Position numbers and translations under genes: made by a program. Positions 50,137 through 64,000 of a stretch of 64,000 nucleotides of DNA are shown piece after piece (positions within the stretch are counted from its first letter, which is position 1; each line of letters starts with the position of its first letter). This DNA comes from Punica granatum (Eukaryota > Streptophyta > Magnoliopsida > Myrtales > Lythraceae). The notes beneath the pieces were generated by a model. It saw only the letters and a program-made list of their open reading frames with translations. It ran no database searches and was not told where the DNA came from. The stretch spans positions 9,858,001-9,922,000 of the forward strand of contig NC_045129.1 in assembly GCF_007655135.1 (NCBI RefSeq), given 5' to 3'.

Positions 50137-53069
50137 AGTCATGAATCATTCATCTTTCGTCCATGTAAAAGTGAATTTTGCACACCACTCGCTCTCGAGA
50201 TTCTTCATCTCCAGCACGGCCGTACCATGTAACCGGCCACCTCACGGTTTTAAATCAACAGAACTGAAATCAAGACATTATGGATGATATTTCTCAATTT
50301 TCCCTTCTACTCTTTCTTATATTAGTTCAATGAGACTCCTCTGTGAAAAAAGAAATATGGATGATACAGTGACCGGCAACCAAATTTGTGATATATGGCA
50401 AATGAAACCCCAAACCCTATAATTTTGATCCATTTTAAGGTCTCAACCAGTGACTGGCCCACCTTTTCTGTTGTTGATGTTGTTTTTTTTTCTATTTTTT
50501 TAAAATCTCGTTCTTCAAATAGTTTTTCTTGCTGGTTGGGTTACTGCTAAATTTGATTTTCTTGCTGTTTGGGAGATGATAATCGAGCATCTTAATTATG
50601 AAGAAGATCCTTTCCCTTCTCTATCATTATTCTACTCAAAGTAAATTTTTTTTTTTTGGGATAAGTAAATCAAGGTAAAACTTGTATGCCTCAGTATAAG
50701 AGAAATAACTTTGTGTAATATGAGATGGTATCCAAAATTGTTCAATTTAATCTTCCAAATAGGAATAGTTTCCTCTGCTTATAAGAAATTTTCTATTTAT
50801 GTTACTTTAACATATAAATTCAAAGGATTTCTATAGAGAAAATTGAAAATAAAAGAGATATTAAAAAAAAAATTGCAACAACTTATTCAGTTGTTGTTTT
50901 CTACTCTCCTCCTTCTGCTGTACCTTCGACATGTTACTGGATTGCATCCATTTGTATGATTGTAATTGACTATGTTTAGATTTGGTTTGAGGGAATGTCT
51001 TCTATTTGCCCAAAAAAAAAAAGACTATTGTAAGTGGGAAATAAAACTTTAGAAATCATTTTTCATGATTTTCGATGTTTCTTTCATGAAGAACTCAAAG
51101 TCAAGAGAGTGCCTCTATCCCTCTACTATTAAAAGGAAAAGTATAATCTTCAGAAATGGTTTAAATGTAAAACATCTTATCGACTTGAGATTAACTCCAA
51201 TTGATCAACGAAGAACTCCCATCGCCGCCGACCCACCAGCAGAATGCTAGAAAATGCCAAAATGGTTGCCTGAAGACCTTTGTTTTTTTTTTTTTTTGGT
51301 CAATAGGTTGATTGAAGATTGTAGAGTCCATCGGTGACCTTGACGGGACAATGGTGACTGGCAGGAAGGCTCCATTGTTCACTGCTCGTTCTCTCTCCAT
51401 CTTACTAGTCGTCTCAACAAGGCAAATTCACTTTTCAAGATATAACCAAGCAGATAAAATTGATTTTTATACTATCATATTAAGGTCTAAGAAATGGACC
51501 ACTCTTTTTTGTTTTCTTTTCCGAAATTACAGCCGAACAAGTGGAAACTTAGAAGATTTTCTGCCGGGCACTAAAGATACAAACGAGATCTTGGAGATAA
51601 TAATATGGAAAAAGGGCATTTTTTATTCCCACTTGCAAAGGTGGGTTTGTCGCTATTGTTGACCTGACTCGCTCACTCACTGAAGAACAGAACACGACCA
51701 CCAAAGTTGCTTCACTTTAACCTCTTTCAAAGATTTCAGTTACATGCAGAGATGAAGACAGCAGAAGACATTTATCTTATCCCACAAGACACAGCACCCC
51801 GATTGGGTTGGCATCCTCTCTTGTGTCTTCCCATTTCATGACAATTCCCCACCACTTATATCTCGACACCACCCACAACCAACCCCCCCATCGTATCCGT
51901 CCCGCTCCCATCAGCTCCAACTTGACGATTCCAAGCTCTGGCCGTGATTCGAATTACTATCTTATCGGGATACCCGACTTTGGACCGGTGACGTCTTCTT
52001 ATGACTCGACAGACTTTCATTCGTGATCATCGGTCATTGTACGTCTTAGGTTGTAAGCAGCCTCGACCAATTGACATATCAACCTCTAGGCCAGCAGCAG
52101 TGAATGTTGATCGCATTTGTTGAAGGTTAAAAAATTATAAATCTGATGTCGAGTGGTTAGGTAAGAAACTCATGATGAGTCTGTAACGTAGTCGAATACT
52201 ATTACTTGTCAATTTGAATTTTTATGTCGAAAATGTACTCAATCACTTAATAGAATAGAAAATTGATATAATATCTTATCAGGTTTTATGTGTCCATGAG
52301 CATTTATATTTCATTACAGCTGCATGGATGATGGAAGAGGAACTCTGTTTCAGTATTTGAACGCAAAAATAGTTAGCCTGCCCCGTGCCAATTATCCCCT
52401 TAATCCGAATGCAGAAGAGAAGCTCACTATGATCAATAAACTCGAGTACATCCAGCGAAAAAATAAGAACCCGAGTACGGGATAAGAAGCCCACAGGCCT
52501 CTTTGACAAGAGAACTTATCATCTCTTAAAATCCAAACCAAAAATCACCGGTAATGAAGAAAGGGCATCAATTGACAGCACCATCCATCGTATTATCAGG
52601 TCAAATCCCAAATTTAAGACAATGCATAATCTTGCATTTAAGAATCCTAAGATGCTTTTATCCTAAAAAATTAAGGTAATTAATAAGCAGTTATGCCGGC
52701 CAAGTCATCTGGCCAAAAGACTCCACCCAGTAATTCTTCCCACAATATTAAATCAATTTCCCTTTTTTGGGTAATAATATTAATCAACTAACACCTTCAT
52801 TAAATATTTGCTCGTCTTTTTTTTTACCCAAAAAAATAAATATTTCTTCTTGTCATTTTTTGATTTGGTAAAATATTAAAATGTCTTTCACCGAAAAAAA
52901 AAAAATAGTCTCCCTTCAGACCCACAGGTTTTTTATATTTATAAGATCCCAAAATGCAAATAGGAGCAAATTGGTCCATTGGGACGCCAACTGACTCTCT
53001 CCACAGTAATCGACCCTCTCCCAGCAGAAAGAAAAATAAAATAAAATAAAATAAAAACAGAGCAAGCAA
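50137..53069. other. Intergenic DNA and peroxidase upstream region
   Basis: No gene supported over 2.9 kb. Reading frames at 51312-51662 and 51808-52026 lack domains and good starts. The last part upstream of 53070 is the peroxidase promoter and leader, with an AATAAAATA-rich leader at 53035-53055 and a TATTTATAA word near 52936. Confidence 0.5.
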
Positions 53070-55145
<2,076 letters not shown>

Positions 55146-56350
55146 TATAGGACAAAATGTCGTATTATTAACCATGGCCATGGGATAATGCATCGATCAC
55201 GAAGCGAGGCAAATAGTAAATGTAGTGACAGTTTGGAAGCATATAGAGATTTAACTGATCTAAATCCATATTCCGTGTCCTTCATAAGATCATATTCTTA
55301 TTGCTTGCAATTTCTTTATATGAAGGGGGTGGTTCGATTTCAAATTAGTTTAGGACCACGGGACATTACTCCGACGACCACTGAATTCAATGATCGTTTT
55401 AGCGATACACGAATCTGAGGGGAGGAATATGTCGTCCGGTTACGATCGGACATCTGTTGCGACGACCATAGGAGATCGATTCGAAAGTGGTCTTGGGTCC
55501 CTATCTCGATTAATTCCATTGATGGGAGGTCTTCCCAATTGGGATGAATTTGCTTTGAAGCTGTGGACCACTTACCACTTATAGCCACAAGACTTTCCAA
55601 AACCACAAAAATATGTCTTGCGGGTACTTTATTGCATCCTATAAACAAGCAACGTGCGACGTGGCGTCCTTCGAGTTATCACCATTTTGATTTTGGCAAG
55701 TCATAGTCTTTTGACTTATGATAGGGCTTTATGATTTGTGACCATTTTGCTCATATGAAATATGTTCTCAGCATCCTCTCATAATAATAATGTTTTTTTC
55801 GGTGCAAAGGGGGCGTAAACGCCCGCTCTCATAATAATAATGTGACATACTATGGATATTGAATTTGGAGACTGCTTTCAGAATGGTCGAAAGAATCTTA
55901 GACTAAACAAAAAGTTAAAAAAAAAAAAAAGCCTCGATTGAGGACAAATACTTACTAGGACTGTAACAAACTTCTGATTCAATAGAATTTTATATTCGTA
56001 TCCAGTATTTGCGCTTTTCATTTATCATGTAACACATTTATACGAGGGAAATTGGAATGATATGCATTATGTGTGCATGTCTCGAGTTGTTCACATCTCA
56101 CTCATAAAAGAGAGGTCCTCCTCTCCCCTCTGTTTTCTTCTGTTTCCCTCCATCCAAATAGAAGATTAGTGTTACTTACTCACTATGGTTGAGTAATAGC
56201 TAATCATAATGCTTGTAAGCGGGAATCATGGGACTTTAGTGCTGCCAGTGTTATGAAAGGTATTGCTCATTCAAGTGAATCCGTAATACTCGCTCAATAT
56301 TCGCTCGGTAAAGAGTGGGGGAAGAACTTTTCATGTGCCGTACAATTGCA
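55146..56350. other. 3' UTR and intergenic DNA between peroxidase and methyltransferase
   Basis: The first part is probable peroxidase 3' UTR. No gene follows. A tiny retroposon-like insertion is listed separately at 55794. A-rich and polypyrimidine runs occur at 55915-55932 and 56115-56155. Confidence 0.5.
55794..55825 (-). mobile_element. 32-bp retroposon-like insertion with 18-bp target duplication
   Basis: The direct repeat CTCTCATAATAATAATGT occurs at 55776-55793 and 55826-55843, exactly bordering a 32-base insert. The insert starts TTTTTTCGGTGCAAAGG, like the T-run plus CGGTGTGAG start of the SINE at 34568. The best reading is a minus-strand SINE copy truncated to its last 25 or so bases plus tail. 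Confidence 0.6.
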
Positions 56351-56534
56351 ATTGGGCCGTCCAAAGGCTCTAATGGGCCCTCATCTCTACCATCAATAAT
56401 TCATCACTGGGCTCAATGGCGCGGCCCAACCCGCCTGCTTTCAGTCTTCCGCCTTCGCGATCGCGAACGCAGGAAAGGCGCTCCTAGTTGAAGGAACGGT
56501 TCCTCAGCAGCACCAGCAGGCGGAAGCAGCGACC
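56351..56534 (+). promoter_or_regulatory. Promoter region with three site II elements
   Basis: TGGGCC occurs at 56353-56358 and 56374-56379 and, inverted, GGCCCA at 56423-56428, all within 185 bases of the start codon at 56535. Clustered site II elements are typical of plant genes for translation and RNA processing, matching the gene downstream. Confidence 0.65.
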
Positions 56535-59500
56535 ATGGGGGGCGGCGGCGGCGGCGGAAGAGGGAGGTCCCGAACTCAGCGGCGGCATTTCGCTCAGAGC
56601 AGGGAGAACACCTGGAAGCGCCCAAGGTCCGACCCTTCCGACGCAAACCAGGGAGAAGGCAACTCCCAGAGCGGCGACCCGACGTGGCAGCCCTTCTCGA
56701 CTCAGAATCCCGCCTTCGATGAGTACTACAAGGTAGTCCTCGCTCCACTGCTAAGTTCATGTCTCCATTTGCATTTAGATGCTCATTCGAGCTTCCATGA
56801 CAGGAGCAAGCGATAGTATCTCCCGAGGAGTGGGATACTTTCATCGAATACCTTCGGAAGCCATTGCCTGCTGCATTCAGAATCAACTCCAGGTGAGCTT
56901 GCTGTCATCCATTCGGAGAAATGGAATGAATTGAATTTACTCGTTACTTGTGGTTATCCTATATATGTGTGTGTGTGTTTATCGATTGGCAAGAGAACGG
57001 TCATTATGCGACTCCTGAGCTAAAAATGAAGTTAGGTTTGAATAATTGTGATAAAATTTCCGATTTTGATTTCGTTAGATTTGCACTGAGGAGTTCATTC
57101 ATGGCGATATTCAAATGTCACTCTGTTTAACAATTTGGCATTTTCTTATGAAATTTGCAGTAGCCAGTTTTGTATGGACATCAAATCACAACTGGAGAAT
57201 GACTTCATGAAATCTCTTCAATCTGAAGTAAGACACATCACCTTGTTATGTTTGTTAGCTTTCACAGTTGCTGTCATTTGTATCATGTCTTACTCCCCTG
57301 TTTATTATGTTTGACATTAATATTTTCCGTATTCTTTTCAGTTCGTTGGAGGGGATGAGGCAGAGGCCATTAGACCATTGCCATGGTATCCTGATAATCT
57401 TGCCTGGCATTCAAATTTTTCGCGGATGCAGCTGCGCAAGAATCAAGCACTTGAGAAGTAAGTGGTCCATAGGGTGAAAGTTTGTTTATCGTCTTTATAA
57501 GGGTTTGTTAAGTAACTGCTTCAGCAGTGTGGATAATGTCTCCTCTTATTTCCATGCATCATTGGCTATTGAATTTCAGGTTTCATGAGTTCTTAAAGCT
57601 TGAAAATGAAATTGGAAACATCACAAGACAGGAGGCTGTCAGCATGGTGGGTCTTTCTCAGATCTCCAGATTGTCCAGTCTTAAACATCGACTTTCATTT
57701 ATCCATCTTACTTATTTACTTTTGATCCGTATGATCTAATGGCTGCTTCCTGTGCATGTTGTAGGTCCCTCCTCTCTTTCTGGATGTACAATCTGACCAT
57801 TTTGTACTCGATAGTATGTGACTCTTTCCATCTTTCCAGATCACCTCTTCATGCTTTACCTATCAATGAGTATTAGTTGTTACATAGCTCGTACATATAA
57901 ATCGCACATACTTTTATCATGAAGATTATCTCTTCTTTTTTTGCCTCTTCACAGTGTGTGCTGCCCCTGGATCAAAGACCTTTCAATTACTCGAGATTAT
58001 TCACCGTTCAACTGGACCAGGAAGACTACCTGATGGACTGGTATATAACCTTTCTTGTCTGTCTTAATTTCTAATTCTCTCCTGCGGCTTTTCATGGCTA
58101 TTTCCAATTTTGATCGTTCGGGAGATGCACTATCTTGATGATGATCAATCATTTATTAAACAATGATCTGTCAAACGATGTTTATGTGGTCGTGTAGATA
58201 CGCATTCAGATTAGTTCTGATCAGCGATATTATATAGATAGGATCTTGTCGTAGTATATGATCTTCCTTTCTTCTTCTATTAGGTTCTTGCTAATGATCT
58301 TGATGTCCAAAGATGCAACCTTCTCATTCACCAAACAAAAAGAATGTGCACTGCCAACGTGGTGGTCACTAATCATGAAGCTCAACACTTTCCTGGTTGC
58401 CGTTTAAATAAAAACTGGGTTGGTGCTTCGGAAGTGAATGGTCAATCGGAGGCGAGTCCCAATCAACTATTATTTGATCGGGTCCTGTGTGACGTTCCTT
58501 GCAGTGGAGATGGAACCCTTCGCAAAGCTCCAGATATCTGGAGAAAATGGTAATTTCCATATTTTCAACGACTGTAATCTTTTCCTATGTTTCTATTTGA
58601 TATTTGATGAATGTGTGGTTACTTCAATCTAGGAATTCGGGGATGGGCAATGGGCTTCATGGGCTCCAAATTCAGATCGCCTTGCGAGGTATCTGCCCAG
58701 CCACTTATTGTGATGGCAGAAGAAAAACCAAATAAGTTTTCTTATTTTGGAGTCTGTGTACAATTTTCATCCATGAAATTTAACCAAATCTGATAACCTA
58801 GTTCTTTCATGTGGCGATTAATAAAATGATTGTCTTTCGAGATGATAATTTCCTTATTATAAAACCCAGTTTTCCTTCTCAAAATCATTTGAGGTTTTAC
58901 ATGTAAACCTGATGAGCTGAGAATCTGACTCCTGTTTGTTTCTGTGCAACATCAATAATGTTCTATCTATGCCCTTGCAAAGATTTATAACCTAAGCTGG
59001 AATCCAATGTTCTACTACAGGATTGTCATTGCTCAAAGTTGGTGGGAGAATGGTTTACTCGACCTGCTCAATGAATCCAATTGAAAATGAAGCTGTGGTT
59101 GCTGAGGTGATGTATTTCTGTAATTCAGAAACTTCTTCCTCTAAGCTCATGTCTTATAGTGTAGCCATTTTGTAACAGGAAAAAGCTGATTGTTATTTGT
59201 AAACCATCTATTGTAGTTACATCAACATCTCTTTCTCTCATGTTTAGATTCTGAGAAGGCGTGAGGGCTTTGTTGAACTTGTTGACGTTTCTATGGAGCT
59301 TCCTCAACTTATTCGCAGGCCAGGCCTTAGAAAGTGGAAGGTCAGATCTAACTGCTACTAGTCCTTGATTGTTTATTTGCACTCAATTTATCAAATAGTA
59401 TCATGTGCTACACAAGTTGGCAGTTGCCTATTGGGTGTTATGGCATGAATATATTCCTTATCTTGGTTCGTGAAGATCTTCATTTAATACAAAATAAGAA

Positions 59501-61680
59501 TAGTTTGTAGTCTCTTTAAATTTTTCATTGAGCTAAGACATATAAGAAACATGTGAAGGGAATGTGCTTTTATAAAGCTCTCATCTGTTATCTTTTCTTT
59601 GGGCGGTGCAGGTACGTGATAAAGGCACCTGGGTAACTTCCTATAAAGATGCTGAGAAGTCTCGAAGAGCTGCTGTAATTCCCAGCATGTTTCCTTGTGG
59701 GAGAGGTCTTACAGATCCTGCTGATGAGAATTCAGAAAGAGATGACCTTGCTGGCCAGGAAACAAAACCTGAAGATGATACTGAGCAATTGGAAAATGAT
59801 GCTGCTCCAACGACGGACTTAGAAGAAGAAATTTCTAATTTGCCTCTTGAACGATGCATGAGAATAGTGCCTCATGATCAAAATGGTGGAGCCTTCTTTA
59901 TTGCTGTCCTCCGCAAAATAGCCCCCTTCCCAGGTATCTTCATAGCTTGTCATGGCCACATCATATTGATTACAGATGGTCACATGTGAGAAAATTGGTT
60001 GTCAGTTGTAATAAAAATAGCTGTTTTTTCTTTTGTATTGTTTCTTTTTCCTATATGTTGTTGTATTGATGTATTTTACTGCTTTGTCCACATTCTATGT
60101 CAACAGCCGGTATGCAGAAACCTATGAGCAAGAGGGCTAAACCTTCATCTGAGAAGGATGAACTGCCCAAAGAAGTACCAGATAAAGCCAGCGAACATGT
60201 CAATGGGTTGGGAGATAAATCAGCAGACGCGCTAAATGAGAAAGTTCCAGAAGCAGCTTCAGATCATACTGATGGTTCAGAAGCTGCTGTTTTGGAAATC
60301 GATTCTTCTAACATGCATGAAAGTGGAGATGGTAGCGCAAGGGGAACTGGAGTGTCCGGTAATGGGGGAACTGACCAAATGAAAGCAGGTGGAAAGAGGA
60401 AGTTGCAGATGCAAGGCAAGTGGAAGGGGGTCGATCCTGTTGTGTTTTTCAAAGATGAAGCTGTTATCAACGGCATCAAGACATTTTATGGTATTGTCGA
60501 GTCCTTCCCTTTGGATGGTCACCTAGTTACAAGGAATGAAGACACCAACCATGTAAAGAGAATTTACTTCATTTCGAAGTCAGTGAAGGAGCTTTTGGAG
60601 CTAAATTTTCAAGTGGGTCAGCCACTCAAGATCACTTCCATTGGCCTAAAGATGTTTGTAAGTATCATTTGGCTTATTCTTTTTCCTATTGCTATGTTCT
60701 TGCTAGAGTTACAATCCTGCCTCTGCAAAGTACCTGTTACAATCTCTGTTTCTTCATAATATTCATTCTTGATGCAATTTTGCCCAAAATGACTTATGCC
60801 AAAGTAATCAGAACTTTGAGCTGATGTTTTTGGAGTATAAATTTTGTAGTCTGATTGCTTATGATCTATTCAAAAGTGCATTGGGTCCATTTGGTGCTCT
60901 TTCTTGGTGCTATGTGCTCATCTAAGATGATATATTTGCTTCCTTTGGAGACTTTCTGAGAGACACGTTATTAGAATTTTATTGAGCCAACCTTTTTTTC
61001 CTTGTTCAAAATAAAGGAACGACAATCTTCGATCCAAGGTACCTCTGCCCCGTGTTCCTTCCGAATATCGTCCGAAGGGTTGCCCCTGCTTCTCCCATAC
61101 ATTACGAAACAAATCTTACGTGCCTCCTTGGTGGACTTCAAGCATCTTTTGCAGTATAAGAGCATCAAATTCTCTGATTTCGTGGATTCTGAGTTTCGCG
61201 ACAAAGCATCCGATCTACAGCCTGGATGCTGTGTAATAGTTCTCAAAAGTGGTATGCCATAACCGCTTAAGATTTGTTCCTCATTGAAATAATATTTGCA
61301 TTTGATTAGGGATGAAAAGTCACAGTTTTCGATTTCTTGTGGAGAAACACTTCGATATTATTCCCTTTTGTTATCTTCATCTCTCTGTTGAATCTGATGC
61401 AAATGATTTTTGTGCAGCAGAAGAAATGCCTTTGTCGGGTCTGGATACAGCAGACAGAATAGCCATCGGGTGTTGGAAGGGCAAAGCCAGCTTGAGCGTG
61501 TTGGTCACCGCCATCGACTGCCAAGAGCTGATGGAGAGGCTCGTAGCCCGCATGGAGACTGGGAAAGATTCTTCACTCCAAGAAACCGAAACCACCTCTG
61601 ACAATGCAATAGATGAGGAGATAAACAAAGTTGAGAAGCCCGAAGATGCAAAGACCATAGAACCTGCCATCGAGGGCTGA
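56535..61680 (+). CDS. TRM4B: RNA cytosine-5 methyltransferase, NSUN2/TRM4B type
   Basis: Fifteen exons: 56535-56732, 56804-56892, 57161-57227, 57342-57457, 57580-57646, 57765-57813, 57955-58040, 58284-58549, 58633-58688, 59021-59106, 59248-59340, 59612-59933, 60107-60657, 61017-61251 and 61418-61680. They give 847 residues, all phases closing. The SAM-binding motif MCAAPGSKT starts at residue 196. The two catalytic cysteines of this class are Cys297 in DVPCSGDGT and Cys347 in YSTCSMNP, 50 residues apart as in human NSUN2. An acidic insert and a Lys/Glu-rich linker precede the C-terminal PUA-like region. The enzyme makes m5C in tRNAs and, in Arabidopsis TRM4B, also in mRNAs. The start GACCATGG has an excellent context. 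N-terminus is Gly-rich then basic. Confidence 0.96.
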
Positions 61681-63171
61681 CTGTTGTACCGATTTTGACT
61701 ATACGGAAGTTTGTACTGTAGTTGATTTCTAGTGGTATCCAATAGCTATAAAACTTGCTAATCCAGTTTTTCGACCCCTTCGGCCCTGTCTTTCTGTTGG
61801 GTTTGTATTTTTTCAGGGATGAGGCTACACTGTGATGCGCAATTCTTACAACTCAGGAGCTTTTATTCTATACGCGGCTTCAGTCTGCTTCCTTGTCCTT
61901 AGAAATGGCTTATGGAAACTTATTTCGAGAAGTTTGAAACCCTGCTTGATTCGCATTTCCAAGATTCAGAGCACGCTCTCCCCTTGCTCGTGTAAAGGAC
62001 TCTGCCTCGCTCAAAGCCTCAAATGCAGAGCTGAAATCGAGGGTTTGGAGCGTGCATGTAGTCGATGAATGTTCTTGTCGCCGACTTTCCTCATCCATCA
62101 GAATCAATGTTGATGGGAAATTAAAAGCCAATCCACATTCCACCAGTTCCCTCTTCTGATGTCATAATTATTGAAAGACTGGCCTTCGGAACTTCTGCCA
62201 ATCCATCTGAGCTGCGGCATCACCTCCGAAGCAGTGACTTGTGATCGTGCCTTCATCGGTTAGAAAATATGCCCGCAATAGCAGAGGTGAAGCTGAAGCT
62301 GGTTATTCCTATTTTCTTATCTTTAATGCAGTACCCACCGATGTCGCTGTATTCGGACAGACGGACTTGGAATTGCCAACCGTTCATTAAAATCGTACTG
62401 TGGTTGAGATTCATATGGATGTTGGTCCCTGTAGCTTGTCCTGACATACAAGGATGGACTGGAAAACCAACCTTCATATCCCATTACATGCACGATGCCC
62501 GGCAAGTGCAAATGGGTTGGATTCACTGAAGTGTCTTCGAGGCTTATGGTGTGCTGATACGAAGAGTACCGGTAATTTTGCAGCCCCGAGATGACAGTGG
62601 TTACATAACGGTCGTGTTTAGAGCCCGAAGTAAAATATTGCTGCGGCATTAATGGGAGGCCGTTTGATCTATTTTGGCATGAAAGAGATGCTGAATCTTA
62701 TCGCAACTCTGCTGCCTGATAAGAACCCTCGAGCAACTCCATTGCATGTTACCTTCTTGACTGCCGCATCATCCGCTATTCATTATATATGTTTGGGGAC
62801 CGATATCATTGGGATATCGAGTAGGAAACAATCTTAATTATGAAAACGGTCGCATCATCTTGTTCATATCGAGTTAGTTACCTGAATGAGTTTGATTTAC
62901 TCGCAACCACACAACGAATGAAAATCAACAAGACCAATTAAACATGATTTCACCCATATCTAAGATCAGAAAAATATAAAATATATATATGATAGCAAAC
63001 ACAACAAAGAATAACCTTAACAGATCGATCCGGGATCTAGTGCGTAATATCTAGAGTTATCATATCTGATATACAGTGAAATTGCAATCTCGTATCAAAA
63101 ATTCCTATTCAGGACCTAATACATCCAGCCAATTCTAGAGCCCAATACTCCTCTTCCATCTAACAATCAAT
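61681..63171. other. 3' region between methyltransferase and RABA gene
   Basis: The first 150-300 bases are the probable 3' UTR of the methyltransferase gene. The block 61830-62840 is GC-balanced and open in stretches on both strands (for example minus 62323-62649 and plus 62269-62529), but I recognise no domain and no consistent splice chain. It may be a gene relic, an extended 3' transcript or non-coding RNA. From about 62850 the sequence is A/T-rich, and the last part is the 3' UTR of the minus-strand RABA gene. Confidence 0.45.
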
Positions 63172-63619
63172 TCAAGACGATCTACAGCAAGTGTTGCTCT
63201 TAGCAGGGATTACTTGTGCAGGACCAGGGACGACGATCTTCTTGCCCGACAACGAGGCCGGGTTACCATTGCCTTGACTCTCGTCTGCAACTAGGTTCTT
63301 CTTGTTCACAATGTTGAAGATCTCAGTCAACACAGTCAAGAAGGCTGTCTCGACATTGGTAGCTTCCAAGGCAGATGTCTCCAGGAAGAAGAGCCCTTCC
63401 TTCTCAGCGAATTCCTTGGCATCTTCAGTTGGGACAGCTCGCTGGTCTTCGAGATCGGTTTTGTTGCCGATCAAAATAATCACGATGTTCTTATCTGCGT
63501 GGCTCCGGAGCTCTTCTAGCCAGCGGGGTATGTGGTCGAAGGTCTGGCGTTTTGTTATGTCGTATACAAGCATTGCCCCGACAGCACCTCTGTAGTATGC
63601 ACTGGTGACAGCTCTGTAT
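63172..63619 (-). CDS. RABA5: Rab GTPase, RABA5 subfamily (3' exon, partial)
   Basis: This is the last coding exon, 148 residues plus the final base of a split Arg codon. It begins [17 protein letters not shown], directly after the expected WDTAGQER switch II motif, which must lie on an exon beyond the window edge. Guanine-binding motifs NKTD and ETSAL are intact. The C-terminus ends SNTCCRSS, a double-cysteine prenylation signal. RABA (Rab11-like) proteins direct traffic between the trans-Golgi network and plasma membrane. The word pattern [21 protein letters not shown] points to the RABA5 subgroup. The acceptor site is GAGCAG at 63620-63625 on the minus strand. Confidence 0.93.
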
Positions 63620-64000
63620 CTGCTCATCATAAAACAGAAATAGAAGAGTTATGAACAGTAGATGGGCACCATCGATAACATGATCGATCCAATTATGACA
63701 ATGACTTACATCAAACAGTATCGTAGTTCAATATAGTAACACATCATGCTTAATTGCTTACTCCTCTTTACAGTTCTGACTGAGGTTAAGATTTATCATT
63801 CATGATCACAGGAACTCCATACAAACATATCTTCAATCAAACGAGATCTATATCTTGCTTTCCATCAAAGCAAAACTCCACCTCAACAGAACAACCAACC
63901 TCGGGAAAGCACAAAACTTAAGGAATTGCAGAAAAGGAAGGTCTTTTTCAACAAGATTATATAATTAATGAAACCTACTTACCTAACATCCCTTTTCGAT
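63620..64000 (-). other. Intron of the RABA gene, running off the window
   Basis: No sequence matching the missing GQER-containing 5' exon is present here, so the intron continues past the edge. A donor-like site, TTAG|GTAAGT on the minus strand, lies at about 63980, but the frame it would join does not give the expected Rab residues. Confidence 0.6.

Noticed and set aside
56413..56886. 157-codon minus-strand frame at the methyltransferase start
   Set aside because: Antisense of the GC-rich first exon; Arg/Ser-rich with no domain.
63980..64000. Possible 5' exon of the RABA gene ending TTAG|GTAAGT on the minus strand
   Set aside because: Joining it to the 3' exon gives a frame without the invariant GQER motif, so it is not supported as that exon.

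Overview
This is a plant nuclear chromosome segment, almost certainly from a eudicot. The genes have many short GT-AG introns, the intergenic DNA is very AT-rich, and the protein set is plant-specific (SnRK2 kinase, class III peroxidase, RABA GTPase, plant H3.3 with a leader intron). I cannot name the species from sequence alone.

Layout. 1-17.6 kb: no gene seen; AT-rich DNA with a perfect 98-bp-arm inverted repeat, two hAT-like elements, a 37-base G run, a SINE and a MITE with internal tandem repeats. 17.6-22.8 kb: histone H3.3 gene and a WEB-like coiled-coil gene, both + strand. 22.8-29.2 kb: gene-free, with SINE copies, a possible retroelement block and a tandem duplication. 29.4-33.3 kb: GCL1-type LanC-like gene. 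33.4-43.6 kb: transposon-rich (LTR-like block, Mutator-like element, probable Helitron, 3.6-kb CACTA element with CGA target duplication). 43.7-48.2 kb: SnRK2 kinase (+) converging on ribosomal protein eS6 (-). 48.2-53 kb: gene-free, with a reverse-transcriptase-type RNase H relic and a second tandem-repeat MITE. 53.1-55.1 kb: class III peroxidase. 56.5-61.7 kb: NSUN2/TRM4B-type RNA m5C methyltransferase in 15 exons. 63.2 kb to the edge: 3' exon of a RABA5-type GTPase (-).

The eight genes are unrelated single transcription units, as is normal in plants; there is no operon or pathway cluster. All seven complete genes have exon chains whose phases close without a stop. I found no clear new multi-gene system. 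The best leads are the long perfect inverted repeat, the LanC-like protein without its zinc ligands, a GC-AG intron in the kinase, a leader-intron motif cluster in the H3.3 gene, and several transposons with readable target-site duplications.
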